From contig DAIMEJ010000006.1 of the NCBI GenBank assembly GCA_036725345.1, positions 106,626 through 170,625 on the forward strand: a DNA stretch of 64,000 nucleotides. The letters are read 5' to 3'. Of this stretch, positions 1 to 7,877 are shown piece by piece. The DNA is from JAPLJU01 sp036725345 (lineage in GTDB: Bacteria; Desulfobacterota; Syntrophia; Syntrophales; UBA2192). The notes beneath the pieces are model-generated. The model was not told where the DNA came from. It was given only the letters and a program-made list of their open reading frames with translations, and ran no database searches. The position numbers and the translations under genes were made by a program. The stretch's first letter is position 1. Each line of letters starts with the position of its first letter.

Positions 1-2
1 AT

Positions 3-149
3 GAGCACAGATATTTTGTCGGCAATGGCGATCTCCCATGTATTTACAGCTTTTTCAACGAATCTCTAAACGGCAAGACGCCAGACTTTTCCGATAGAAG
101 AGTTTTTACCGTATCTACTCCAGACAGGGATTACATCCTTAATAAGTAG
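3..149 (+). CDS. C-terminal end of an unidentified protein (partial)
   Basis: An open frame enters from the left edge and stops with TAG at 147-149, giving about 48 residues of protein-like composition ending in DRDYILNK. The upstream part lies outside the window, so neither start nor family can be given. Composition is the only support; it may be chance. Confidence 0.3.
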   Translation, partial: EHRYFVGNGDLPCIYSFFNESLNGKTPDFSDRRVFTVSTPDRDYILNK

Positions 150-222
150 AGCGCGGGATCAAGGGACCAAGGCAAGGCGGAAAGAGGTGCTCATGGCCCG
201 CCCCCTCCATAGGGCATTTTCA

Positions 223-276
223 GGGTCAGACTTTGATGGTTTGATATTTCATGGCGTGGAGAAAGCCTGTCCCTTT
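223..276 (+). repeat. Dispersed REP-like repeat, copy 1
   Basis: The segment runs from GGGTCAG, through TTGAT and TTTGATATT, to AAAGCCTGTCCCTTTT. The same order of blocks recurs at 2734-2794, and a shortened form lies at 25350-25420. The GGTCAA/TTTGA block resembles the ends of the transposase element at 3300-4356, so I infer a non-autonomous relative of that element. Confidence 0.5.
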
Positions 277-400
277 TATGCCTTTAGCAACCATGTCTGT
301 TCTTTTAAGTAAGCCACCAGAGTTTACTTTATCTGTTTGATCCTTCCGGTCTTTCGGCGTAAATTAAAAAAAGAGAAGAACCTGGATGTGAGGTCAATCC

Positions 401-652
401 ATGACGGACCTGTCTGTGATCAAAGCGGTCAAGGAGAGGCATGAAAAACAGCTCCTGGCGAAGAAGAACGTTGTCGGTGTGGGAATCGGCTACAAGGCGG
501 TTGCGGGCCGGGTAACGGATCAGTTAAGCATCGTCGTTATGGTCGAGGAGAAAGTTCCGGCAGAGGCACTGGAATCCGGGGACGTCATACCAGCCGAGAT
601 CGAGGGTATCCCCACGGATGTGAAGCCTGTCGGCAAGATCAAGGCCCTGTGA
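401..652 (+). CDS. Free-standing copy of the protease N-terminal domain
   Basis: This 83-residue protein aligns over its whole length with residues 1-80 of the next gene. Both share the pattern KNVVGVGIGYK, a T-D pair, a V-x-V-x-x-K-xP-x-x-A-L block, IP-x-I-x-G and TDV-x-x-x-G-x-I-x-AL. It has no signal peptide, no membrane segment and no catalytic residues of its own. It lies 41 bp upstream of the protease in the same direction, so the two are probably co-transcribed. A role as inhibitor, adaptor or assembly partner is plausible from the duplication but is inference. Confidence 0.7.
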   Translation: MTDLSVIKAVKERHEKQLLAKKNVVGVGIGYKAVAGRVTDQLSIVVMVEEKVPAEALESGDVIPAEIEGIPTDVKPVGKIKAL

Positions 653-693
653 AAAAGTGGACATTCACACAACGGAGATGAAAGGAGGATCAC

Positions 694-1689
694 ATGGTGA
701 TGGATAAAGTACGCGTGGCAAAAAGGGAGTACGCTGAAATCATCATGAAAAACAAAAACGTCGTGGCTTGCGGGGTGGGTTACAAAAGGGTGAAGGGGGT
801 AGTCACCGATGAGCCCGCGGTGGTCATCTCGGTGATCAAGAAACTGCCGCCGGAGGCGCTCGCCATTGACGATATTATCCCGCGCATCGTCGGCGAGGCA
901 AAGACGGACGTCATCGAAACCGGCGTGATCCGGGCTTTGCAGGCGCCTACGGATAAGTGGAGGCCGGCTCCCGGAGGAGTCTCCATAGGACACATAGACA
1001 TCACCGCCGGGACACTGGGGTGCCTGGTCACCCGGGGGAGTGAGCTTTTCATTCTGAGCAACAATCACGTGCTTGCCAACTCGAATCAGGCGAGCCCGGG
1101 AGATCCGATTATCCAGCCGGGAAGATACGATGGGGGCACCGCGGATGATCGTATTGCCGTTCTCGAGGCCTTCGTCCCCATCCATTTCAGGAAGTCGCCT
1201 TCCGAATGCCCCGTTTTCAACATTGTGGTCAGCCTGTTCAACATTTTTGCCGCTACCGCCGGCTCGATGTACAGGCTTTCAGGCCACCGGATTACGGCGG
1301 AGAGAAACCTTGTCGACGCGGCTATTGCCAGGCCTCTCTCCAGCGATCTTGTCGAAAGGCGCATCCTGAATATCGGGGTTCCAAAGGGTTCGGGGGAAGC
1401 GGTCCTGGGCACGGCTGTCAAGAAGAGCGGGCGAACGACGGGTCTCACGATTGACGACATCCAGCAGGTCGACGCAACCGTCCAGGTCAACTACGGAAGC
1501 GCGGGGACTGCCGTATTCGAAGACCAACTCATTGCCGGGGCCATGAGCCAGGGAGGGGATTCCGGCTCGGCGGTTCTCGACCAGGAGGGTTATGTGGTCG
1601 GCCTCCTCTTCGCCGGCTCCGACAACAGCACGATCATCAACCGAATTCAGAATGTCAAGACGGCACTCGATGTTTCTATTGCGACCTGA
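694..1689 (+). CDS. Trypsin-like serine protease with N-terminal repeat domain
   Basis: Chymotrypsin-fold serine protease of 331 residues. Residues 1-80 form the small alpha/beta domain found alone in the preceding gene, and the rest is the peptidase. The triad is readable: His125 in NNHVLAN, Asp208 in LVDAAIAR and Ser290 in GGDSGSAV. No signal peptide is visible, so a cytoplasmic protein is suggested, unlike DegP-type proteases. A strong AAAGGAGG ribosome site sits just before the ATG. Plant Nal1-like and bacterial relatives have a comparable peptidase core. The substrate is unknown. Confidence 0.8.
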   Translation: MVMDKVRVAKREYAEIIMKNKNVVACGVGYKRVKGVVTDEPAVVISVIKKLPPEALAIDDIIPRIVGEAKTDVIETGVIRALQAPTDKWRPAPGGVSIGHIDITAGTLGCLVTRGSELFILSNNHVLANSNQASPGDPIIQPGRYDGGTADDRIAVLEAFVPIHFRKSPSECPVFNIVVSLFNIFAATAGSMYRLSGHRITAERNLVDAAIARPLSSDLVERRILNIGVPKGSGEAVLGTAVKKSGRTTGLTIDDIQQVDATVQVNYGSAGTAVFEDQLIAGAMSQGGDSGSAVLDQEGYVVGLLFAGSDNSTIINRIQNVKTALDVSIAT

Positions 1690-1844
1690 CAGCCGCCGCT
1701 TTTAACCCGCTCATTATTACCGCAGAGGGCGCCATCGCCGTTGATGCCACAATCACAAAGGCCCGGGATGTAATCACTTCGCCGGAATCCCAGGGGTTCC
1801 GATAAAGGAAACGTTAACCGTTTAGCGCAAAAAAGGAAAAGAAC

Positions 1845-2648
1845 ATGATTTACGGCGCCGGTAACAACCCGCTTCGACCACTGGTCGAAGAAATCAAGAC
1901 TCTGGCGGCCCTGGGTTTCGAATACCTGGAACTCTGCCTGGACCCGCCCCACTGTCTGCCCGAGGCGCTAAAGCCCCGCCTGGCTGAAGTCCAGTCAGCA
2001 CTGGGCGATGCAGGTCTCGGACTTCCCGTGGTTCATCTGCCGACATTCGTCTGGCTGGCCGACGTCTATCCCTCGATACGGGAGGCTTCCGTGAACGAGG
2101 TCTTCAAGGCCCTCGATGTGTCGGCGGCGATGGGGGTGAAAAAAGCGGTGCTCCATCCCGGATACCTCACCGGTCTCATGACCTTTACCCCGGATAAGGG
2201 CAAGAAATACGCGGAGGAATCCCTGATCAGGATCCTCGAGAGAGCCGCCGGGCTGGGCATTACGGTGTGTCTCGAGAATATGTTTCAACGCGTGGGCCAC
2301 ATGTACCGGCCCGAGGAGTTCACCGAGGTCCTCGATCGCCATCCCGGCCTGATGATGACCCTGGACCTGGGCCATGCCAATATCCGGGCGCCCAGGGGCC
2401 AGTCTGTGGCCTTTGTCAAGGCCGCTCACGGGCGCATCGGCCATGTGCACATCGGAGACAATAACGGCCGGGAGGATGAGCATCTGCCGGTGGGTACCGG
2501 TCGGCTGGATGTGGCGGGAGCCTTGTCAGCCCTCAAGGCGACGGGCTACGACCAGACGATGACCCTCGAGATCTTCTCCCCCGACCGGAGCTACCTGGCG
2601 GTGTCTCTGAAAAAAATCCGAGCCATCTGGGAAAATGCCGGACCATGA
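1845..2648 (+). CDS. Sugar phosphate isomerase/epimerase family TIM-barrel protein
   Basis: 267-residue xylose-isomerase-like/AP-endonuclease-2 fold protein. Visible landmarks are the N-terminal strand with EYLELCLDPP, HLPTFVW, the metal-site pieces VCLENMF and TLDLGHAN, HVHIGDNNG near residue 205, and the terminal TLEIFSP. The Glu, Asp and His of these blocks are the usual divalent-metal ligands. The family interconverts sugars or cleaves DNA at abasic sites; with no pathway neighbours the substrate cannot be named. It stands alone, with AGGAAAAG upstream of the ATG. Confidence 0.75.
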   Translation: MIYGAGNNPLRPLVEEIKTLAALGFEYLELCLDPPHCLPEALKPRLAEVQSALGDAGLGLPVVHLPTFVWLADVYPSIREASVNEVFKALDVSAAMGVKKAVLHPGYLTGLMTFTPDKGKKYAEESLIRILERAAGLGITVCLENMFQRVGHMYRPEEFTEVLDRHPGLMMTLDLGHANIRAPRGQSVAFVKAAHGRIGHVHIGDNNGREDEHLPVGTGRLDVAGALSALKATGYDQTMTLEIFSPDRSYLAVSLKKIRAIWENAGP

Positions 2649-2733
2649 GATGCTGTAGTCGCCGGTTACAGCAAAAACGGCACACCCGCTGGATATTCCC
2701 GATCTCGCTGAGCGGTCTGTTGATCAATTTTTC

Positions 2734-2794
2734 GGGGTCAGGCATTGATCATTTGATATTCCCCGGCACGAAAAAGCAGCCTGTCCCCTTTTTT
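2734..2794 (+). repeat. Dispersed REP-like repeat, copy 2
   Basis: This is the best preserved copy: GGGGTCAGGCATTGATC, then ATTTGATATT, then AAGCAGCCTGTCCCC and a T tract. It matches 223-276 block by block. It fills most of the gap between the isomerase and the next small membrane protein. Confidence 0.55.
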
Positions 2795-2821
2795 CAGTCA
2801 ACAAAATAAAGGGAGGGTGAT

Positions 2822-3235
2822 ATGACGGACGAACCGAATGTTCGCTGGGACTGGCTCAAGAGAATGTACATTTATACGATCATTGCCGCTGGCGGGTTCG
2901 GGTTGGGAATCATCATCATGCCCGAGCGTATGAAATCCATATTCGGGTGGCCGGTTCAGGATCCACTTATATTGGGCATCTGCGGCAGCGTTTTCGCGGC
3001 ATTCGGGCTTTTGTCCATCCTGGGCCTGCGATCCCCCCTGAAATTTGCCCCCATCTTGCTTCTGCAGTTGACCTATAAGGTTGTCTGGTTCATCGGCGTG
3101 GTGTTCCCCCTCCTCTTCGCGGGTCAGTATCCGCATTACGGACTTCTCCATGCCGTGATTTTTGCAACCTTTGTTTTCGTGGACCTGATCGCAATACCCT
3201 TTTCATATGTCTTTGCCAGGCAGCCCAAGCCATAG
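2822..3235 (+). CDS. Small integral membrane protein, unknown function
   Basis: 137 residues with about four hydrophobic segments: IYTIIAAGGFGLGIIIMP, LILGICGSVFAAFGLLSIL, LLQLTYKVVWFIGVVFPLL and AVIFATFVFVDLIAIPFSY. GGGAGGTGAT precedes the ATG. I do not recognise the family. There is no operon partner; the transposase element follows directly. Confidence 0.65.
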   Translation: MTDEPNVRWDWLKRMYIYTIIAAGGFGLGIIIMPERMKSIFGWPVQDPLILGICGSVFAAFGLLSILGLRSPLKFAPILLLQLTYKVVWFIGVVFPLLFAGQYPHYGLLHAVIFATFVFVDLIAIPFSYVFARQPKP

Positions 3236-3299
3236 AGCAACCCATTCAAGATCTGGGTGAAGATGGGGTCAAATCTTGGGAAGATGGGGGGGAAGATGC

Positions 3300-4356
3300 G
3301 GTCAAATCTTTATCCTTGACAAAGCAGCATGAGGCCGTACAATACGGCCCATGGCACGGCCACTGCGCATTCAGTTCGAAGACGCCTATTACCATGTCAC
3401 CTGCCGCGGCAACGCCCGCCGGAGTATCTTTTTCTCTGATGCCGACCGCCTGGTCTTTCTTGACCTGTTGGGACGCTCCTCGGAGATCTACCAGGCCGAG
3501 GTCCTTACCTACGTCCTGATGAGCAACCACTTTCACCTGCTGGTGAAGACCCCCCTGGGAAATCTCCAGGAGTTCATGCGTCACTTCAATATCTCCTACA
3601 CGGCCTTCTTCAACCGTCGGCACCGGCGCCCGGGTCATCTCTACCAGGGCCGTTACCATTCCTTCCTGATCGACGCGGATCATTATCTGAAGGAAGTCTC
3701 CCGCTACATCCATCTCAACCCGTTCAAGGTCAAACAGGCGAGATTGAAGGATGACGCGGCCAGGAAGAAGCTCCTGCGTTCCTATGGCTGGAGCAGCTAC
3801 CCCGGCTATGTGGATCGGCAAGAACGGAGGCCCTTCTTGCGGGTGGAGGAGGTGCTCGACTATTTTGGCGGGGATACGCCACACGGCAGGCGCAGCTATA
3901 GCGGTTTTGTTGAGCAGGGGCTTGTGACCGATTTGGAGAACCCTCTGGTGTTGGGCAAGGGCCATGGAATCATCGGCGGAAGGGATTTTGTGGATAGGGT
4001 CAGGGACAGATATGTGGCTTCTGCCGGCAGGCGCCGAGAGCAGCCGGCGGTCGGGAGACTGAAGGTGTCTGTAGAGCCCGATCGGATCGTCGCGGCCATT
4101 TGCGCCGTGCTGAACGTGGAGCGGGGCGATCTGTTGAGAAAAGGCTACCGGGGCTTTGGGCGTGGGCTCCTGATGGAGATGCTCTACCGTTACGGCGGGA
4201 TGAAGCAACCGGAGATAGGGGGGCTGCTGGGGATCGACTACAGTGCCGTGAGCATCGGCCGGAAGCGGTTTCTAATGATGACTGAGTCCGATCCGCAGAT
4301 CCGGTCTTTGTTTGGGAAAGCGAAAAGCCGAATCAGTCAAGGATAAAGATTTGACC
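3300..4356 (+). mobile_element. REP-associated tyrosine transposase element with perfect 21-bp terminal inverted repeats
   Basis: The left end 3300-3320 starts GGTCAAATCTTTATCC. It is the exact reverse complement of the right end 4336-4356, which includes the last codons of the transposase and reads GGATAAAGATTTGACC. A further GGTCAAATCTT half-site lies at about 3267-3277. The body contains only the transposase gene. A third copy of the right end lies at 5115-5135. No target duplication was identified by eye. Confidence 0.75.
3351..4346 (+). CDS. REP-associated tyrosine transposase (RAYT, Y1/HUH) with DnaA-like C-terminal HTH
   Basis: 331-residue single-strand HUH transposase. It starts MARPLRIQFEDAYYHVTCRG, has the His-x-His motif in NHFHLLVKT near residue 63 and the probable catalytic Tyr in RYIHLNP. 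Residues from about 230 to the end (IVAAICAVLNVERGDLL, then GIDYSAVSIGRKRF) look like the DnaA C-terminal helix-turn-helix fused to many RAYTs. Family members nick and join REP-type hairpins. It ends within the right terminal repeat. It appears intact. Confidence 0.88.
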   Translation: MARPLRIQFEDAYYHVTCRGNARRSIFFSDADRLVFLDLLGRSSEIYQAEVLTYVLMSNHFHLLVKTPLGNLQEFMRHFNISYTAFFNRRHRRPGHLYQGRYHSFLIDADHYLKEVSRYIHLNPFKVKQARLKDDAARKKLLRSYGWSSYPGYVDRQERRPFLRVEEVLDYFGGDTPHGRRSYSGFVEQGLVTDLENPLVLGKGHGIIGGRDFVDRVRDRYVASAGRRREQPAVGRLKVSVEPDRIVAAICAVLNVERGDLLRKGYRGFGRGLLMEMLYRYGGMKQPEIGGLLGIDYSAVSIGRKRFLMMTESDPQIRSLFGKAKSRISQG

Positions 4357-4390
4357 CCCTTTTTCTGTCCCGGTCCGCTGAAATGACTGG

Positions 4391-4786
4391 TTAAAAATGT
4401 TCATTTATTTTTTGGTAAAACAGCAGAGATAAAGGCGCAAACGCCGAAACCACTAAAGTTAAAATGACAGAAGTTACACCGCCCTGAATCTGGAAAGAAT
4501 GAAACCCTTCATTATGAAGGGTCGTTCCCGCGGCCATAAGCACCACAAGAACAGGAGATAATGTGATTGAATAATAAAGAATTTGTTTTGCCCCGGTTCT
4601 TATTTTCGAATTCGGATAAATGTAAAAACAACCCAAGACAGCCATATACAAACCAGCCAGTTTCATCCACCCTTCGTCATGGTAACCTGCGGGGTTGATA
4701 CCAAAAAAACCCAACAATCCGTAAGGGATGATAAACACCCCCACAATAGTTGCGATTACTTTGAGTGTTACGGATATTTTTTTCAT
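4391..4786 (-). CDS. Small four-segment membrane protein, unknown function
   Basis: 131 residues starting MKKISVTLKVIATIVG. Hydrophobic segments lie at about 6-28, 44-58, 68-87 and 103-124. The gene is AT-richer than its surroundings and lies between the right end of the transposase element (4356) and the duplicated right-end fragment (5001-5135), opposite in strand to both. This suggests acquired cargo. No clear ribosome site was seen. The family is not recognised. Confidence 0.6.
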   Translation of the reverse strand: MKKISVTLKVIATIVGVFIIPYGLLGFFGINPAGYHDEGWMKLAGLYMAVLGCFYIYPNSKIRTGAKQILYYSITLSPVLVVLMAAGTTLHNEGFHSFQIQGGVTSVILTLVVSAFAPLSLLFYQKINEHF

Positions 4787-5000
4787 TTTACTTTTGACAG
4801 TGTGATAGGCAAAAAATATTCCGCCGTATCAGGCCACATAGACGGAAATATTTTCACTTATTGCAATATTGAGATATATAACGTGGAAAAAATGAATTTT
4901 GGGTGCGAAAGGTCCTTCGATATCATCGTTACACCTATCGCACAGAACAAACCTATTGTCAATGGAATCTTTGTTATATCAAGTACTTCGGTGGCAGAGG

Positions 5001-5135
5001 GGATGCTGGGGATCGACTACAGTGCCGTGAGGATCGGCCGGAAGCGATTTCTGATGATGACGGAGTTTGATCCGCAGAGCCGGTCTCTGTTTGGGAAAGC
5101 AAAAGACCGAATCAGTCAAGGATAAAGATTTGACC
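5001..5135 (+). pseudogene. Duplicated 3' end of the RAYT transposase plus right terminal repeat
   Basis: About 125 bp reproduce the last 40 codons of the transposase (GIDYSAVRIGRKRF to DRISQG) with some ten substitutions, then the full 21-bp right end at 5115-5135 and the following run of C residues. Only the tail is present, so it is a remnant. With 4336-4356 it brackets about 640 bp of AT-rich DNA holding the membrane gene at 4391-4786. Confidence 0.8.
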
Positions 5136-5190
5136 CCCTTGTTCGCCCTTGTTCGAAGCGGGCGGACAACAAAAATGAAATAATGAAACA

Positions 5191-5226
5191 ATGAAAGGCC
5201 CCTCCTCGGAGGGGCCTTTCATTTTG
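5191..5226 (+). terminator. Intrinsic terminator-like hairpin
   Basis: ATGAAAGGCCCCTCC pairs perfectly with GGAGGGGCCTTTCAT (5208-5222), followed by a short T run. It sits immediately after the transposase-end remnant. No real gene is seen to end here, so its client is unclear. Confidence 0.6.
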
Positions 5227-5369
5227 AGGTACATATGTATGGTCCAGGCCTGCGGCCTTAACAAAATCACTTTACTTCGACTTTGACAGCCTTTTTTTAC
5301 AGGTGCCCCTTTGTGTTAAAAAATCTTAATCTTCTTGAAAAAAAATCATTCCGGTGCTAAGGATAAGAT

Positions 5370-5381
5370 GTTACTTGTAAC
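5370..5381. promoter_or_regulatory. GTTAC-N2-GTAAC palindrome, candidate operator
   Basis: GTTACTTGTAAC ends 6 bp before the ATG at 5388. The same palindrome with the other spacer (GTTACAAGTAAC) is at 5637-5648 inside the gene, and a half-site GTTACAAG is at 5625-5632. Placement over the start suggests autoregulation by the gene product, which is inference. Confidence 0.4.
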
Positions 5382-5387
5382 GGTGCC

Positions 5388-5804
5388 ATGGGAAACGATA
5401 CAGAACGCATAAGAAAGTGGCGAGAACGCAAGAAGGCTGAGGGCAAAAGATCCTTCACAGTAGTCCTGTCGGATGAAGCCCAGAAAGTCCTTGTTTCAGA
5501 AAAGAATAAAACAGGATCCAGCTATTCTGCCGTCGTCGAGAAGGCACTCCTGGGTCTTGTAAAGCCTGTCTATAAGCCGATAAAAACAAGACATCTATCC
5601 AATACAGAAGTATTTGATAGTAAAGTTACAAGAAACGTTACAAGTAACGGTCAATATGTCAAGAAAATTCCAGTTATTATTGATGATACTGAAAACTATA
5701 CAATATCGACACCGTATTATATAAAATCTGAGGAAGGCTGGCTTAGCCGAATAATTCGGTCATCAAAAGAGAGAGTGTTCCCGAAGAAAAAGCGGATTAG
5801 ATAG
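5388..5804 (+). CDS. Small basic protein with ribbon-helix-helix-like N-terminus, unknown
   Basis: 138 residues. It opens with a very basic stretch (RIRKWRERKKAEGKR), then FTVVLSDEAQKVLVSEK and SYSAVVEKALLGL, a strand-helix-helix layout like MetJ/Arc repressors. The C-terminal half is polar with no recognised domain. Codon use is AT-rich compared with the rest of the window, which suits transferred DNA. No good ribosome site precedes the ATG. The palindromes at and within the gene suggest DNA binding. The family is not firmly identified. Confidence 0.5.
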   Translation: MGNDTERIRKWRERKKAEGKRSFTVVLSDEAQKVLVSEKNKTGSSYSAVVEKALLGLVKPVYKPIKTRHLSNTEVFDSKVTRNVTSNGQYVKKIPVIIDDTENYTISTPYYIKSEEGWLSRIIRSSKERVFPKKKRIR

Positions 5805-6200
5805 AGGACGGATCATTGACGTCCCGGATCAGAATGTTACATGTCCGCGGGACGCAAAGGCTGCCCGGGTGGGATCTGCTTCCTCTGCCGGCCCTGAGAT
5901 GGGTGGCCCTGAAAACCGCACCGGCAGTCGCTCTGGGGTTGTTGATGCTTCGGGGTATCATTCTGCTGAAAGTCGTATCGCGAGATCATAAGAGACAGGT
6001 CAACTAAAGATAGAACACATCCTGAAGGTCGGCCGAAACGTAAACGGCCCCGCCTTTCATAAAAAGTATATCGTACCAGATTAGAACCCGCCTAGTACAT
6101 TTATCGTATTTTTGACTAATCCCCGATTCACGACTTGATTTTTCCGTGAGATTGGAAAAATAATCATGAGCAGTAGATTATTGCTCAGCGAGAAGATGCC
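5805..6200. other. Intergenic stretch without a supported gene
   Basis: Contains a 63-codon open frame from a TTG at 5816 with no ribosome site, an imperfect hairpin (GGCCG/CGGCC) near 6030-6058 that could be a weak terminator, and the 19-nt motif listed at 6091. Nothing else is supported. Confidence 0.4.
6091..6109 (+). promoter_or_regulatory. 19-nt recurring motif, copy 1
   Basis: CCTAGTACATTTATCGTAT lies 92 bp before the PilZ-like gene. It matches the consensus CCTAnTACwTTTwTCkTAT formed by the copies at 7346, 8522 and 56429, all on the + strand and upstream of + strand genes. Confidence 0.4.
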
Positions 6201-6479
6201 ATGGAAAGTATGCGTCAGCGCGTGGTCGAGAATGCGCCCGCCCTGGTCTTGGCCAATCCGGGTACACCGGTAGAGAGAATTTACTTCATAAGAGAGGTGA
6301 TCACCTCTTCGTCAGGGGCATGGTTTCGCTCCGACGTGAATCTTTCCCGGGGCACGCCCGCATACGTGATTATTCAACTCAAATCCGGTCCCGGCCAAAA
6401 AACCACCAGGCTCAAGCTCTTTGGTAAAGTGGTTCGTTCCGAGACCGGCGGGTTTGCCGTAGCCTTCGAACACCCGTAA
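6201..6479 (+). CDS. PilZ-like small domain protein
   Basis: 92 residues with a beta-rich PilZ-like pattern: SSSGAWFRSDVNLSRGTPAYVIIQL, then LKLFGKVVRSETGGFAVAFE. PilZ domains bind c-di-GMP through an N-terminal RxxxR and a D/NxSxxG motif. Here SSSGA stands in the second position, but a clear RxxxR is not obvious, so binding is uncertain. The window also has a c-di-GMP riboswitch at 60.3 kb. A small membrane protein follows 29 bp downstream, probably in the same transcript. Confidence 0.6.
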   Translation: MESMRQRVVENAPALVLANPGTPVERIYFIREVITSSSGAWFRSDVNLSRGTPAYVIIQLKSGPGQKTTRLKLFGKVVRSETGGFAVAFEHP

Positions 6480-6508
6480 ACAGGGGGCTTCAAAAGGGAG
6501 GTATTATT

Positions 6509-6700
6509 TTGGGGGCATTCTGGGTTGGTTTCATTCTGGGTGGATACTCGGTCATGACACTTATCGCCATACTGAAGGCCGGGGCGCCGCCCTGGATATT
6601 CCTGTCGGTCCTCGTTACATGGGCGATTGTGGTTGTCTGCATTTCCGAGTATAAAAGAAAACAGGCACAGGCTATTGAAAATAAACGCCGGGGCGATTGA
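6509..6700 (+). CDS. Small two-segment membrane protein
   Basis: 63 residues from a TTG start chosen because AAAAGGGAGG at 6492-6501 lies at correct spacing and no ATG fits. Two hydrophobic helices (FWVGFILGGYSVMTLIAIL and PWIFLSVLVTWAIVVVCI) are followed by a basic tail. It is probably co-transcribed with the PilZ-like gene and closed by the terminator at 6731. Function unknown. Confidence 0.6.
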   Translation: MGAFWVGFILGGYSVMTLIAILKAGAPPWIFLSVLVTWAIVVVCISEYKRKQAQAIENKRRGD

Positions 6701-6730
6701 TATAACAAAGACGGCAAAAACAGGGGGAGG

Positions 6731-6772
6731 ATTGAAAGGCAGGGTCAGAAACGGTCCTGCCTTTCAATTTTG
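6731..6772 (+). terminator. Intrinsic terminator
   Basis: ATTGAAAGGCAGG pairs with CCTGCCTTTCAAT, followed by TTTT. It ends the PilZ-like/membrane protein unit. Confidence 0.75.
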
Positions 6773-6887
6773 CCGTGAAGGGGAACTTCACAATTGCCGC
6801 TCTACGGCTTTATCTGATTTTTTTTTCGCCCTGTGATAACATGACCGCCATAATTGAAAAGCCTTTAACGCGGGAGGAGGTATTTCC

Positions 6888-7181
6888 ATGAGAAGTCTGC
6901 TGATTGTTCTTTTTTCCTTACTGTTCATCCAATCACCTGCCTTTGCGCAAAACAGGGAGACCGGAACGGATGTAGGGCGGTTCCAGCTGTTTCAGGGAAA
7001 ATACACGTTTGTCAACATCATGGGCGAAGAGTTCACGCTTGAAGGACTTTTCAAGATTGATACGAAAACGGGTAAACTTTTCATATGCGGAGAAAGGCAG
7101 ATGGACGGCAAAGAGGGTTATGTCATTCAACGTAAATGCAAACCCTTTGAAGATGAGCCTCCGCTTCCCTCGAAACAGTAA
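6888..7181 (+). CDS. Small secreted protein, unknown function
   Basis: 97 residues with a Sec signal peptide (basic MRSL, hydrophobic LIVLFSLLFIQS, cleavage after AFA near residue 20). The mature part is about 77 residues with two cysteines (FICGERQ and QRKCKPF) that could form a disulfide in the periplasm. GGGAGGAGG precedes the ATG. No family recognised; the gene appears to be monocistronic. Confidence 0.7.
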   Translation: MRSLLIVLFSLLFIQSPAFAQNRETGTDVGRFQLFQGKYTFVNIMGEEFTLEGLFKIDTKTGKLFICGERQMDGKEGYVIQRKCKPFEDEPPLPSKQ

Positions 7182-7345
7182 GAAGCGGCAACGTCCCGAC
7201 GGTCATGAACTGCACAGTCCGTGCGTCAATATTCTTTTAAGAGAAAGACAGGCCATGACACGGAGGCCGGGCGCAGCCCTGCCTTCTGCCGCAGCCTTGA
7301 TTCGTTCTGGTTCCCCGCCTCGATAGGCCATCCTGATTCACCCCG

Positions 7346-7364
7346 CCTACTACTTTTTTCTTAT
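7346..7364 (+). promoter_or_regulatory. 19-nt recurring motif, copy 2
   Basis: CCTACTACTTTTTTCTTAT lies about 120 bp before the membrane protein at 7481. It matches the consensus shared with 6091, 8522 and 56429. Confidence 0.45.
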
Positions 7365-7380
7365 GTCGGATTGATAAAAG

Positions 7381-7410
7381 TCATACTCAAAATCATACTC
7401 AAAATCATAC
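7381..7410 (+). repeat. Short tandem repeat
   Basis: Two and a half copies of the 12-mer TCATACTCAAAA lie between the 19-nt motif at 7346 and the next gene. Confidence 0.6.
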
Positions 7411-7480
7411 CTTCTTCGGATTGTCATTATGAACTATTTTTACATCATCTATCTCAGACATCCTCTTTACTGTGAGGTCC

Positions 7481-7789
7481 ATGATGAACGGGTTGCTGGT
7501 GTTATTTTTATTGTTGCCGCCCTTGATGCTCTTTGTCAGGGAAACCGGAAGGTGGCGGGTTCCGCTCCGGAGTTTATTCATTGTCTATGCTCTTCTCGGA
7601 TGGGGGTTGATCGTCGTTGTGGGGCGAATGCAGTACGAAATCTCGCAAGTGAACCATTCGACCCGGGTATTCACGATGTATTTCGGTTGGATTTATTCCA
7701 CCGTCTATTTCATGATCTCGATGACCGCCGCTTTTGTTATCAGGCAATTCAGAAAACAGCTGGCTCCCGGTGTGAACACGCGCGCGTGA
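7481..7789 (+). CDS. Small membrane protein, unknown function
   Basis: About 102 residues with three hydrophobic segments (LLVLFLLLPPLMLF, SLFIVYALLGWGLIVVV, YSTVYFMISMTAAFVI) and a basic C-terminus. ATG 7481 is preferred to the upstream GTG at 7472 because a weak GAGG lies at 7473-7476; ATG 7484 is also possible. Family not recognised. Confidence 0.55.
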   Translation: MMNGLLVLFLLLPPLMLFVRETGRWRVPLRSLFIVYALLGWGLIVVVGRMQYEISQVNHSTRVFTMYFGWIYSTVYFMISMTAAFVIRQFRKQLAPGVNTRA

Positions 7790-7877
7790 CCGTAGTGAAT
7801 CTTCGTCGCCCGGTCCGTTTTAACGTGTTTTTCCGGCAGAGAGTCTCATGAATCCGAAAATCAAAGGAGGTTCAGAC

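Noticed and set aside
5840..5870. GGGACGCAAAGGC, resembling the core of a c-di-GMP-I riboswitch on the + strand
   Set aside because: The flanking GGCAAACC, GAAA loop and GGCCTAA elements are absent; only the real aptamer at 60246-60327 has them all.
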